Assembly: GCA_038874435.1 (NCBI GenBank)
Contig: JAVZCK010000002.1
Location: 115,581 to 179,580 of the forward strand
Origin: Thermoplasmata archaeon
GTDB taxonomy: Archaea; Thermoplasmatota; Thermoplasmata; Lutacidiplasmatales; SKW197
Length of the DNA stretch: 64,000 nucleotides
Direction: 5' to 3'
Shown: one piece after another, positions 34,409-42,283 of the stretch
Layout of the letters: the number at the start of each line of letters is the position of its first letter
How positions within the stretch are numbered: position 1 is the first letter of the stretch
Notes under the pieces: generated by a model
The model's input: only the letters and a program-made list of their open reading frames with translations
What the model was told of the DNA's origin: nothing
Database searches by the model: none
Made by a program: the position numbers and the translations under genes

Positions 34409-36274
34409 TTGAAGGGCTACAACAACAAAATGCTGAGGGTCAATCTGAGCGAAGCAAAGGTGCGGGAAGAAAAGCTACCTGAAGAATTAATCCAGAATTA
34501 TATCGGCGGCACTGGTATCTGTGCTAAGCTCTTATTTGATGAGGTTAAGGCAGGTATCAATCCTCTTTCACCTGAAAACAAGTTGATTTTCGGAACTGGA
34601 CCATTGACAGGAACACTCTGGATGTCTGCGGGCAGAGGTGTGGTTTGCTCAAAATCACCAGCAACAGGCATCTGGAGTGAATCCCATTTTGGCGGTTTCT
34701 TTGCACCAGAACTTAAATACGCCGGCTATGACTTTCTAATTATCGAGGGAGTTTCTGAAAAGCCAGTTTATCTTGAAATAAAGGACAGAGAGGTAAGCAT
34801 AAAGAATGCTACAGAACTCTGGGGAAAGAATACGCATGAGGTGGAGACAAAGCTTAAAAAATCACTGCCAGATTGCGAAGTGATGGGCATTGGAAGAGCG
34901 GGCGAGAAACTTGTGAAATATGCAGCAATAATTACAAACTATGCGAGTGCAGCTGGTAGAACTGGGCTTGGTGCTGTGATGGGTTCTAAAAAATTGAAGG
35001 CAGTTGCGGTGAGAGGCACAGGATGTTTTGAGGTCTATGACCGAAATGCATACATCAAGAAAATAGAGGAGGCGGAGCAGAAACTTAAGAAGAGCCAGCA
35101 AAACCATGATTTGCATAATATTGGCACAAACATTCTGGTGGCTTACAAGTCAGCAATTGGTGAACTCGTGACGAAGAACCACTCAAGGGGCATTTTTGAG
35201 GATGCAGATAAGATTACAGGCGAATATCTGCGAGAAAAATATTTTGTGAAACACCGTGCCTGTTTTAACTGCAGAACAAGGTGCAAGAAAGTTTACAGGG
35301 CAGGAAAAACAATTTCTGGTGGGCCAGAATATGAAGGTACAATGGCGTTTGGCTCAAACTGCATGGTCTCTGATTTTGAACAGATTCTGGAGGCAAACTA
35401 TCTCTGCAATGAATATGGTTTGGATTCCATTTCTGCTGGCTGTGTGATTGCTTTTGCAATGGAATGTTATGAACATGGGTTGTTGAAGAGCGAGTTTCCG
35501 ATTAAATGGGGTGATGGTGAAGCAGTTGTGAAGCTCGTGAAAATGATTGGAGAAAGGGAAGGCATCGGTGATTTGCTGGCTGAGGGAATGCGAACCGTTG
35601 CTGGGAAAATTGGTGCTGAAAAATTTGCAATGGAAGTGAAGGGGTTAGAAATCTCAGGCCAGGATGGCAGAGCCCATCGTTCTGTGGGCTTGACACACGC
35701 AATTTCTGTGCGTGGTGCTGACCATCTCCGCTCACTAGTTACAGTTGACCAGCTCGGCTACAAGGAAGCAGCGGCGCATCGTTTCGGAGCCCATACATTA
35801 CCAGAAATATGCAATCCTTACTCGGAAACCCACAAAGCTTTGGCCGTGAAGGTGTGCGAGGATGTTTTTGCTGTCCGTGATTCACTGATAACTTGCTGGT
35901 ATACTTGTGGCTGGCCACCTGTGTTCTGGCTCGAGGACTTTGCAGAAATTCTTTACCCGGTTACTGGAATGAGATTCACAAAGGAAGAACTCGGGCTTGT
36001 GGGTGAGCGGATTGCGAATCTGAGGCGGTTGTTCAATGCAAGAGAGGGTCTGGATGCTAGCTCTGACTACTTGCCAGAAAGATTTTTGAAAGAGCCATTG
36101 CCAGATGGACCATCAAAAGGACAGGTTGTAAATCTGGAAATGATGCTTAAAGAGTATTACCAGCTCAGAAATTGGAGTGAAAATGGACTGCCAACAGAGG
36201 AATGTGCTGCGAAACTTGGCCTTCTCAAAGAATGGGAAACGGCGATGAGCGAGTATGCCAAACATAAGAATTGA
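34409..36274 (+). CDS. aldehyde:ferredoxin oxidoreductase (tungsten type), copy 1
   Basis: 621 residues. AOR family enzymes oxidise aldehydes to acids, or the reverse, using a tungstopterin and a [4Fe-4S] cluster. Visible: GGTGICAKLLFDE, GPLTGT, AGRTGLGAVMGSKKLKAVAVRG, the cluster-binding CFNCRTRC (about residue 286) with a distant fourth Cys in SLITCWYTC, and the pterin-binding SGQDGRAHRSVGLTHAISVRGADHLRS. The start is TTG 34409 directly after the ferredoxin stop, with AAGGAGGTGG upstream. The 3' end overlaps the MoaD-like gene by 20 bases. Aldehyde substrate unknown. Confidence 0.93.
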   Translation: MKGYNNKMLRVNLSEAKVREEKLPEELIQNYIGGTGICAKLLFDEVKAGINPLSPENKLIFGTGPLTGTLWMSAGRGVVCSKSPATGIWSESHFGGFFAPELKYAGYDFLIIEGVSEKPVYLEIKDREVSIKNATELWGKNTHEVETKLKKSLPDCEVMGIGRAGEKLVKYAAIITNYASAAGRTGLGAVMGSKKLKAVAVRGTGCFEVYDRNAYIKKIEEAEQKLKKSQQNHDLHNIGTNILVAYKSAIGELVTKNHSRGIFEDADKITGEYLREKYFVKHRACFNCRTRCKKVYRAGKTISGGPEYEGTMAFGSNCMVSDFEQILEANYLCNEYGLDSISAGCVIAFAMECYEHGLLKSEFPIKWGDGEAVVKLVKMIGEREGIGDLLAEGMRTVAGKIGAEKFAMEVKGLEISGQDGRAHRSVGLTHAISVRGADHLRSLVTVDQLGYKEAAAHRFGAHTLPEICNPYSETHKALAVKVCEDVFAVRDSLITCWYTCGWPPVFWLEDFAEILYPVTGMRFTKEELGLVGERIANLRRLFNAREGLDASSDYLPERFLKEPLPDGPSKGQVVNLEMMLKEYYQLRNWSENGLPTEECAAKLGLLKEWETAMSEYAKHKN

Positions 36275-36506
36275 ATTTTACGGTGCTTTCAGGGAGTATG
36301 CGAAGGAGATGAACCTTTCGCTCCCGAAAAATGCCACATTGGAAGATGTGTTCCGTGAACTGAATGCAAACATGCCAGAACTTAATAGAAAAATTGAAGC
36401 GACGGAGACAGCAATTATCGTGGTTAATGGCAGGAGAGTTGAGCGTGGTTATGTCCTGCAGGATGGTGATGTTGTGAAGTTTTTTTCAAGTGTGCTGGGT
36501 GGTTGA
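36255..36506 (+). CDS. MoaD/ThiS-type sulfur carrier
   Basis: 83-residue beta-grasp protein ending in the Gly-Gly tail (SSVLGG) that is thiocarboxylated. MoaD-like carriers donate sulfur for the dithiolene of molybdo/tungstopterin; some archaeal members also act as protein modifiers (SAMP). Strand IRIEFYGAFREYAKEMNLSL and GRRVERGYVLQDGDVVKFF match the fold. It begins inside the 3' end of the AOR gene, a tight coupling that supports a job in supplying that enzyme's cofactor. Confidence 0.9.
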   Translation: MPNIRIEFYGAFREYAKEMNLSLPKNATLEDVFRELNANMPELNRKIEATETAIIVVNGRRVERGYVLQDGDVVKFFSSVLGG

Positions 36507-37160
36507 GTGAAAGTGGATATGCATGTGCATACAGTGTATTCGCAGGATTCAAAAATTGAGCTTCTGGAATTGCTGAGATATGCAAGAAAGCTCGGGATTG
36601 GCGTGGGCATTACGGACCACAACAGAATAAAAGGTGCGTTGCATGGTGTGAAGCTTGGAAAAACTCTAGGCGTTTTTGTTGTGCCAGGGATTGAGGTGAG
36701 CACGAAAGCAGGGCATGTGATTGGCTACAATCTGGATGTTGAGGTGAAGCAAGGGCTTTCAGTTGAGGAAACGATTGAAAAAATTAGAGATGCTGGTGGC
36801 TTCGTGGTTATCCCGCATCCATACAGATTTGTTTCTGGGATTGGTGATTTAGTTAAACGAGTTTACTGCGATGCTATAGAGGTGCAGAACTCAAGGAACA
36901 GTGCTGGTGTGAATAGAAAGGCAAGAGAGATTGCTGAGCAAGGAAAGAAAGGTTTTAGTGCAGGCTCCGATGCCCACAGCATTGAGGAAGTTGGAACGAG
37001 CTATGTGGTTGCTGATGCAGAGAAAGTCGAGAATTTGCTTGAGCAAATTAGCAAAGGCGATGTGGAAGTTTATGGAAATTCCAGAGGAGTTGGAAGCGTG
37101 ATAGCCCAGTATGGAAAAATGCTCAGTGGATATATAAAAAGAGGATTTAGGAGAGTTTAG
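36507..37160 (+). CDS. PHP-domain metal-dependent phosphoesterase
   Basis: 217 residues of the PHP (polymerase and histidinol phosphatase) fold: MHVHTVYSQDS near the start, GVGITDHNRIKG at about 33, an internal PGIEVS, VIPHPYR at about 106 and SAGSDAHSIEEVG near residue 150, giving the expected His/Asp metal ligands. Hydrolyses a phosphoester, substrate unknown. The start GTG 36507 follows directly on the MoaD-like stop, so it belongs to the AOR operon, which gives no clear hint of substrate. Confidence 0.88.
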   Translation: MKVDMHVHTVYSQDSKIELLELLRYARKLGIGVGITDHNRIKGALHGVKLGKTLGVFVVPGIEVSTKAGHVIGYNLDVEVKQGLSVEETIEKIRDAGGFVVIPHPYRFVSGIGDLVKRVYCDAIEVQNSRNSAGVNRKAREIAEQGKKGFSAGSDAHSIEEVGTSYVVADAEKVENLLEQISKGDVEVYGNSRGVGSVIAQYGKMLSGYIKRGFRRV

Positions 37161-37208
37161 AGAAAGCGTTTATATCCCCCTTCTTTTCCCGACTTGAGGT
37201 GCTCTTAA

Positions 37209-38441
37209 ATGTCTGATGAAAAAATTCTCGGAATGGATGCAGAGAAAGGAAGATGGTTACTTGTTGTTGCAGGTTTGATAATCAACCTCTGCCTTGGAAC
37301 AATTTACTCATGGTCAGTGTTCCAGAAACCCCTTCAGACATATTTTGGAGAGTTAGGAACAAGGCCATCTGATGCACAGATGCTGCTTGCCTTCTCAATA
37401 TTCCTCGCCTGTTTCGCAATTGCGATGCCACTTACAGGCAAGTTTATAGAAAAATTTGGTCCGAAAAAAATTACAATCGTTGGGGGCTTGCTCACAGGTC
37501 TTGGCTGGCTTTCCGCTTCATTTTCAACACAAATTGAGATGATGTATGTTACCTATGGTATGATTGGAGGCATTGGTGTGGGTATTGCCTATGGCTGCCC
37601 AATCGCAGTGTCAACACGCTGGTTCCCAGATAACAAAGGGCTTGCTGTTGGTTTAACTGTTCTCGGTTTTGGTTTTTCTGCCTTTGTCACCGCAAATCTT
37701 GCAAACTGGCTCATCGGAGCATATGGCATAATGTCAACACTCAGAATATTTGGGTTGATTTTTATTGCCCTGATTTTCCTACTGGCTTTACCGATGAAAT
37801 TTCCGCCATCTGGCTGGAAGCCAAGGAACTGGCAGCCGCCTGTAAAGAAAGATGAGAAAAAGAAAACTGAATATACAAGAGAAGAGATGCTCAAAACTCC
37901 AACATTTTATGGGCTCTGGCTCAGCTTTTTCATTGGTTGTCTTGCAGGACTCATGGCAATCGGAATTGCAAAGCAAGTGAGCGGCGAGGTGAATGTCCCC
38001 GCAGAAATTTCAGCTATGCTTGTTGGTTTCTTCGCAATTTTCAATGGGCTTGGTAGACCTGCGTTCGGAAAACTCACGGACATGCTTAATCCGCAGAGAA
38101 CAGCAATGTTATCATTTGGCTTGATTGCACTAAGTGCTTTGCTACTGATAGTGAAGCCCACAATGGAAATTTACCTTCTCTCCTTTGCAATTCTCTGGGG
38201 TTGCCTTGGGGGCTGGCTTGCAATTGCTCCTGCAGCAACAGCCACATACTTTGGCACTAAGGACTACCCAAGATGCTATGGCGTTGTTTTCGTTGCCTAT
38301 GGGGCTGGGGCAATTGCAGGGCCATTGCTTGCAGGCTATATAAAAGACACAACTGGAAGTTATCTCAATGTGTTTCCATATGTCTGTGGCTTGGCTCTGA
38401 TAGGGCTGGCTGTGGCTTTCCTCATGCTTAAACAAAAATAA
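37209..38441 (+). CDS. OFA family MFS transporter (oxalate/formate antiporter-like)
   Basis: 410 residues, 12 membrane segments. RWLLVVAGLIINLCLGTIYSWSVF at the start is the family signature; also GGIGVGIAYGCPIAVSTRWFPD and the PDNKGLAVGLTVLGFG loop. OFA carriers exchange small carboxylates such as oxalate, formate or pyruvate. A location right after an AOR operon suggests uptake or export of an organic acid. GAGGTG lies about nine bases before the ATG, and a TTTATAT box A is near 37170. Confidence 0.9.
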   Translation: MSDEKILGMDAEKGRWLLVVAGLIINLCLGTIYSWSVFQKPLQTYFGELGTRPSDAQMLLAFSIFLACFAIAMPLTGKFIEKFGPKKITIVGGLLTGLGWLSASFSTQIEMMYVTYGMIGGIGVGIAYGCPIAVSTRWFPDNKGLAVGLTVLGFGFSAFVTANLANWLIGAYGIMSTLRIFGLIFIALIFLLALPMKFPPSGWKPRNWQPPVKKDEKKKTEYTREEMLKTPTFYGLWLSFFIGCLAGLMAIGIAKQVSGEVNVPAEISAMLVGFFAIFNGLGRPAFGKLTDMLNPQRTAMLSFGLIALSALLLIVKPTMEIYLLSFAILWGCLGGWLAIAPAATATYFGTKDYPRCYGVVFVAYGAGAIAGPLLAGYIKDTTGSYLNVFPYVCGLALIGLAVAFLMLKQK

Positions 38442-38472
38442 CAAATGAGTACACAGGGAAGCATTGCAAAAG

Positions 38473-38545
38473 TGCCGCGGGCCGGACTTGAACCGGCGGC
38501 TTCCAGATCTTCAGTCTGGCACTCTCCCAACTGAGTTACCGCGGC
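38473..38545 (-). tRNA. tRNA-Phe (GAA)
   Basis: Reverse-strand cloverleaf with acceptor GCCGCGG/CCGCGGC, D arm TAACTCAGTTGGGAGAGTG, anticodon stem CCAGA/TCTGG with loop CTGAAGA (anticodon at 38510-38512), T arm CCGGTTCAAGTCCGG, discriminator A. CCA is not encoded and there is no intron. Confidence 0.95.
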
Positions 38546-38611
38546 TTTAGTTGGGGGAGATAAAGGGAATACATTAATTTTTCGGGGGTAACACAGTAGG
38601 TTGCCACATCA

Positions 38612-38624
38612 CCTGAAAAAAATA
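38612..38624 (-). terminator. T-run downstream of the 31-codon gene
   Basis: On the minus strand CTTATTTTTTTC about 55 bases after the small gene's stop and ahead of tRNA-Phe. Confidence 0.4.
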
Positions 38625-38677
38625 AGAAGGGTGGGATGATGAAGGTGATGGGAGCATTGGGATTTGTTGGGGAGAGG

Positions 38678-38773
38678 TTACTCCGCAACTTCTGCCTCTT
38701 CAGCGGGGTAAACCTCTACTCCAAGTGCTTTGTAGATTTCTTCCCAGGAGCACCAGTCAAATTCTTCCTGCAT
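38678..38773 (-). CDS. 31-residue acidic small protein
   Basis: Too short for usual gene finders. The product MQEEFDWCSWEEIYKALGVE... ends ...AEEAEVAE and is strongly acidic, with two Trp and one Cys in the first half; a short amphipathic helix is likely. Support for a real gene: ATG 38773, a GGTGA ribosome site seven bases before it (38780-38784), a clear TATATAAA box A at 38807-38816 at the right distance for a 13-base leader, and a T run downstream. No function recognised. It fills an otherwise empty gap between tRNA-Phe and the DUF2156 gene. Confidence 0.6.
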   Translation of the reverse strand: MQEEFDWCSWEEIYKALGVEVYPAEEAEVAE

Positions 38774-38806
38774 TTTTTATCACCAATAACTGTATGGGCA
38801 GGGAGG

Positions 38807-38816
38807 TTTATATATC
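38807..38816 (-). promoter_or_regulatory. box A promoter of the 31-codon gene
   Basis: GATATATAAA on the minus strand, one of the best box A matches in the window; initiation expected near 38786. Confidence 0.6.
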
Positions 38817-38913
38817 TCAACACCAGGGGTGAGTGAAAGTGAATGTGCTTTCTTTGGTTGATTTATGAATTCTGGCTCACACAGATTTTAAACAAAATAT
38901 GGAGTGAAAGTGC

Positions 38914-39804
38914 TCATGTTTCTTTCGTGCATGTGTATTTTTCTACCATGGTAATCGGGTGATATGATTCCTTTGCCTTTCTCAAGCCAGATATCCCCAA
39001 ATCCTGTTCCCGATTGATGTATCCGAATTTGCCTAACATTGCCTCTGCAAATTTCTGGTTTATATACTGGTATATTCCTGGCAAACGATAATCTCCTTTC
39101 TCAAAATGGACAACAACGGTGTCCTTGTTTAATGGCTCTGCAATTGTGAAGCCCACAACCTTCCCATCAAGCAGCACCGCATAGCCAATGAACTCAAGTT
39201 CAAAATAATGCTTTACAGCTCTTTCCAGTGCTCGATGCTCTGCCATCACATGAAAGTCATTGTTCAACTCTTTCTCCACAATCCAGTTCAGATTGAGTGC
39301 AAGGCACTGTTCAAGATGTTCCTGTTTTAACTCAACAAACACAGCATTTCCACCAGTTTTCTCAACAAATTTTTTTATGTCCTTTCTCTTGCTATAGTAT
39401 TTTTGTCCTGGCAGTGTTGCAAGCTCCTCTGTAAGGTAAAGATAATCAAAGTTATCCCTATCTGGCACAATCTCATACGCTCTTTGCTTCAAAAACTCAG
39501 CACAGTCCTTTGGTGTGAACCTGAAAACTGTTCTTTTTTGCCTTGCTCTATTGTAGTCCTCAATCGCCTGCACAATCTTCTCTGTCTCTGCAGGATTTCT
39601 TTCACATACTGGCATCAGAAACTCTTCTTCACCCTTAAGCACAAATCCATTTCCAATTTTTGAGATGTACGCAGGGTATGTATCCCTCCAGATAAACAAA
39701 CTTCCGAAGCACATTTCCGAAGTTATAGGGTTAGCATGCAGAAGCACTTCCTTCAACACCTTGTGCTCCAGGCCCAATGGCTCAAAATCAGGAAATACTG
39801 CCAT
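38914..39804 (-). CDS. DUF2156 (LPG synthase C-terminal-like) protein
   Basis: 296 residues, cytoplasmic. The segments MCFGSLFIWRDTY, DNFDYLYLTEELATLPGQKY and YYSKRKDIKKF are the signature of DUF2156, a double GNAT-like fold related to the catalytic domain of phosphatidylglycerol lysyltransferase. The later FIGYAVLLDGKVVGFTIAEPL and NQKFAEAMLGKFGYINREQDLG fit the second GNAT half. It may be an aminoacyl- or acyl-transferase; the substrate is not known. A minus-strand box A at 39826-39834 gives a leaderless start. Confidence 0.85.
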   Translation of the reverse strand: MAVFPDFEPLGLEHKVLKEVLLHANPITSEMCFGSLFIWRDTYPAYISKIGNGFVLKGEEEFLMPVCERNPAETEKIVQAIEDYNRARQKRTVFRFTPKDCAEFLKQRAYEIVPDRDNFDYLYLTEELATLPGQKYYSKRKDIKKFVEKTGGNAVFVELKQEHLEQCLALNLNWIVEKELNNDFHVMAEHRALERAVKHYFELEFIGYAVLLDGKVVGFTIAEPLNKDTVVVHFEKGDYRLPGIYQYINQKFAEAMLGKFGYINREQDLGISGLRKAKESYHPITMVEKYTCTKET

Positions 39805-39825
39805 GTTTTCGGGAATAATTTCATG

Positions 39826-39834
39826 GGTATAATG
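39826..39834 (-). promoter_or_regulatory. box A promoter of the DUF2156 gene
   Basis: CATTATACC on the minus strand, about 26 bases before ATG 39804. Confidence 0.45.
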
Positions 39835-39850
39835 GTTGCTGAGATGGCAA

Positions 39851-41749
39851 TCAATGCTCTTTTGAAATTATCCCTTCCTTTGCCAGTGCATCACCAACCT
39901 GCTTCATTCCCAATTCTTTGAGCTTGCTGTATTTTGGCTTTCCATCTCTCGTGCAGCCCCTTGCATCATAGAACTCATCCAGCATCACATCGAGATGCAC
40001 AACCTCTCCTTTTGCAGGGCCATCAGGCATTGGCTCGTGGAGTTGCTTGTATGGCAAGGTATCGTCCTTTCTTGTGATTCCTCGCCTTGCATTGATTGCT
40101 CTACGGAGCAAGCAGATGCGTTCTCCCAATTTTCTCACATTCTCTGGCTTTTGATAATCCTTGAAGCCAGTCGTGTAGTAAATCAGGCGTGCATAATCTG
40201 AATAGTAGAAAATTGGCGGCCACATCGTGCCGTATTTACAGATGATGAGCGAGTCCACAATCGCATAGTTTGTTTCCATGTCCTCAACTAAAATTCCTTT
40301 CAATTTTTCACTTCTCAAATCTAAAATTATTTTTGCATCCTCAGGATATCGCTCCTTTGCTATATCCACATACCCAAGTTCATCAAGACAGGAAATGCTT
40401 CGTAAGTGGTCTGCACCTCTCACAGAAATCGCGTGAGTTAAGCCAATTGACTTGTGTGCCCTTCCGTCCTGTCCAGACATTTCAAGCCCTTTAACATGCA
40501 CTGCGAGTTTTTCTGCCTCGGCACCAAGTTTTGCAGCCAGATTTCGGACACCCTCTGCAAGTTCATTGCCAAAGCCGCGCCTGTAAGCAATGTCCTCCAC
40601 AAGTTTCACCATGGTCTCAACATCGCCCCATTTTATGCTCTGGTTAATCAGTCCCTTTTCACTCAACTCCATTGCAAATGCAATGCTCTTGCCCGTGCTT
40701 ATTGTGTCAAGACCGAGTTTGTTGCAAAGGTAGTTTGCATACACAATTGCATCCAATCTGGAATTGAGTTCATCAGAGCCAAAAGCCACGAGCGTCTCAT
40801 ACTCAGGCCCCTCTGTGATTGTGCCACCAAACTCACCAGCATCGATAACCGCCACATACTTGCACTGGATTGCACAGCCCATGCAGGCCTTTCGTTTCTT
40901 TCGCACATACTTCCTTACTGCTTCGCCACCAATCTTGTCGAAATCCTTGAAGATGCCAGTGCTATGATTCTTTGTGGGCAAGCGTCCAATCTCCTGCTCT
41001 GCCTCAACCAGAGATGTGGTTCCATACTTTCCAAGCGATTCCTGGGCGGCAATTCCCCACCGCTCCTTCGTGTATCTTTGTCTTGCTTCCTCAACTAAAG
41101 CCACGAATTTATCTACATCGTAGACCTTGATTTCATTCTCGCCTCTGACAGCAATTGCCTTCAAATGCTTTGCCCCCATCACTGCACCCATGCCAGTCCT
41201 ACCTGCAGCACGGTATTTGCATACCTGGATTGAGGCAAACTTCACAAGATTTTCTCCAGCTGGACCAATGCAGGCAACCTCTGCACCAGGCATTTCTTCC
41301 TTAATTCTATCCGTTGTCTCCAGGACATCTTTGCCCCAGAGATGCTTAGCACTTCTCAATTCCACATTCCCATCATCTATCGCAAGATAGACCGCTTCCT
41401 TGCTCCTGCCAGTAATCAAGAGCATGTCAAAGCCAGCATACTTCATCATCGGGCCGAAGAAACCTCCAGAATGGCTTTCACCCCAGATTCCAGTCAATGG
41501 AGAGAGGGAGCAGACCGCAAACCTTCCAGTTGGTGGGAAACCTGTGCCATTGACAGGCCCTGTTACAAAGATAAGTGGGTTCTCTGGCTGCAATGGGTCT
41601 GTCTTTGCATCTGTCAGTTCCCAGATAAAGCTTGCGGCAAGCCCGACACCGCCAAGATATTTCTTTGCTCTGCTTCGCTCAAGCTCCTTAACAGAGGTTT
41701 TTTCCTTTGACAAATCCGCAACAAGAATTTTGCCTGTGTATCCATACAT
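39851..41749 (-). CDS. aldehyde:ferredoxin oxidoreductase (tungsten type), copy 2
   Basis: 632 residues, clearly related to the copy at 34409. GPVNGTGFPPTGRFAVCS, AGRTGMGAVMGAKHLKAIAVRG, cluster motif CMGCAIQC (about residue 290) with a late Cys in SLIICKYGTMWPP, and SGQDGRAHKSIGLTHAISVRG are conserved. It oxidises aldehydes with ferredoxin as acceptor, or reduces acids. ATG 41749 has GAGGTGA before it, 10 bases after the ferredoxin stop. Sequence divergence from copy 1 suggests a different aldehyde. Confidence 0.93.
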   Translation of the reverse strand: MYGYTGKILVADLSKEKTSVKELERSRAKKYLGGVGLAASFIWELTDAKTDPLQPENPLIFVTGPVNGTGFPPTGRFAVCSLSPLTGIWGESHSGGFFGPMMKYAGFDMLLITGRSKEAVYLAIDDGNVELRSAKHLWGKDVLETTDRIKEEMPGAEVACIGPAGENLVKFASIQVCKYRAAGRTGMGAVMGAKHLKAIAVRGENEIKVYDVDKFVALVEEARQRYTKERWGIAAQESLGKYGTTSLVEAEQEIGRLPTKNHSTGIFKDFDKIGGEAVRKYVRKKRKACMGCAIQCKYVAVIDAGEFGGTITEGPEYETLVAFGSDELNSRLDAIVYANYLCNKLGLDTISTGKSIAFAMELSEKGLINQSIKWGDVETMVKLVEDIAYRRGFGNELAEGVRNLAAKLGAEAEKLAVHVKGLEMSGQDGRAHKSIGLTHAISVRGADHLRSISCLDELGYVDIAKERYPEDAKIILDLRSEKLKGILVEDMETNYAIVDSLIICKYGTMWPPIFYYSDYARLIYYTTGFKDYQKPENVRKLGERICLLRRAINARRGITRKDDTLPYKQLHEPMPDGPAKGEVVHLDVMLDEFYDARGCTRDGKPKYSKLKELGMKQVGDALAKEGIISKEH

Positions 41750-41758
41750 TTTTTCACC

Positions 41759-42166
41759 TCAATAAAGGGCATTAGTTATACATGCTTTGATGCATGCGGG
41801 GTCTCCGTCACAGAGGTCACATTTCAGTGCCTTCTTTAGCCTGTTTGAGTATTTTATTGCACCAAAAGGACAGGCATCTATGCAAGCCCTGCAACCAGTG
41901 CATTTTTTCATATCCAAAATCACAACCTCCCCTTCTTTTCTGATTGCACCAGCATTGCATGCCTTCAGGCAAGCAGGAGAGATACAATGCCTGCAGACAT
42001 TTGGCACGACTTCAAGTTCATCAATTTCATTCACCCAGATTCTTGCCATGGATAGAGAGTATTTTCCAGTGTGTTTTACTGCACAGGCGAGCATGCAGGC
42101 CTTGCAACCAGTGCACTTCTCCTTATCTACCATTATTCTGGTCTTTCTTTTAGCTCCTGATGACAT
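41759..42166 (-). CDS. polyferredoxin partner of AOR copy 2
   Basis: 135 residues with four [4Fe-4S] motifs: CTGCKACMLAC, CRHCISPACLKAC, CTGCRACIDACP and CDLCDGDPACIKAC. Same length and layout as the gene at 34001 and placed the same way, directly before its AOR, so a ferredoxin-AOR cassette occurs twice. It probably relays electrons from the AOR cluster to soluble ferredoxin. A minus-strand box A-like element at about 42196-42205 is near enough for an almost leaderless mRNA. Confidence 0.9.
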   Translation of the reverse strand: MSSGAKRKTRIMVDKEKCTGCKACMLACAVKHTGKYSLSMARIWVNEIDELEVVPNVCRHCISPACLKACNAGAIRKEGEVVILDMKKCTGCRACIDACPFGAIKYSNRLKKALKCDLCDGDPACIKACITNALY

Positions 42167-42251
42167 CCAAACACCGATGGAATAGAATGTGGAAGAGTAT
42201 TTTAAGGTTATTGCAGAGCTACATTTTCAGCTTCAGAATGCACCCACCTAA

Positions 42252-42260
42252 ACCTTTATC
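42252..42260 (+). promoter_or_regulatory. box A promoter of the dehydratase gene
   Basis: ACCTTTATC, about 26 bases before ATG 42284; leaderless transcript. Confidence 0.5.
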
Positions 42261-42283
42261 TCACATGGTGTCTTTGCCCAATC

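Noticed and set aside
38631..38700. Possible C/D box guide RNA (GATGATGA near 38636)
   Set aside because: No matching D box (CTGA) at the right distance and no D'/C' pair.
38636..38836. Plus-strand 66-codon frame beginning MMKVMGALGFVGERL
   Set aside because: It runs antisense to the better-supported 31-codon gene and lacks a promoter and ribosome site.
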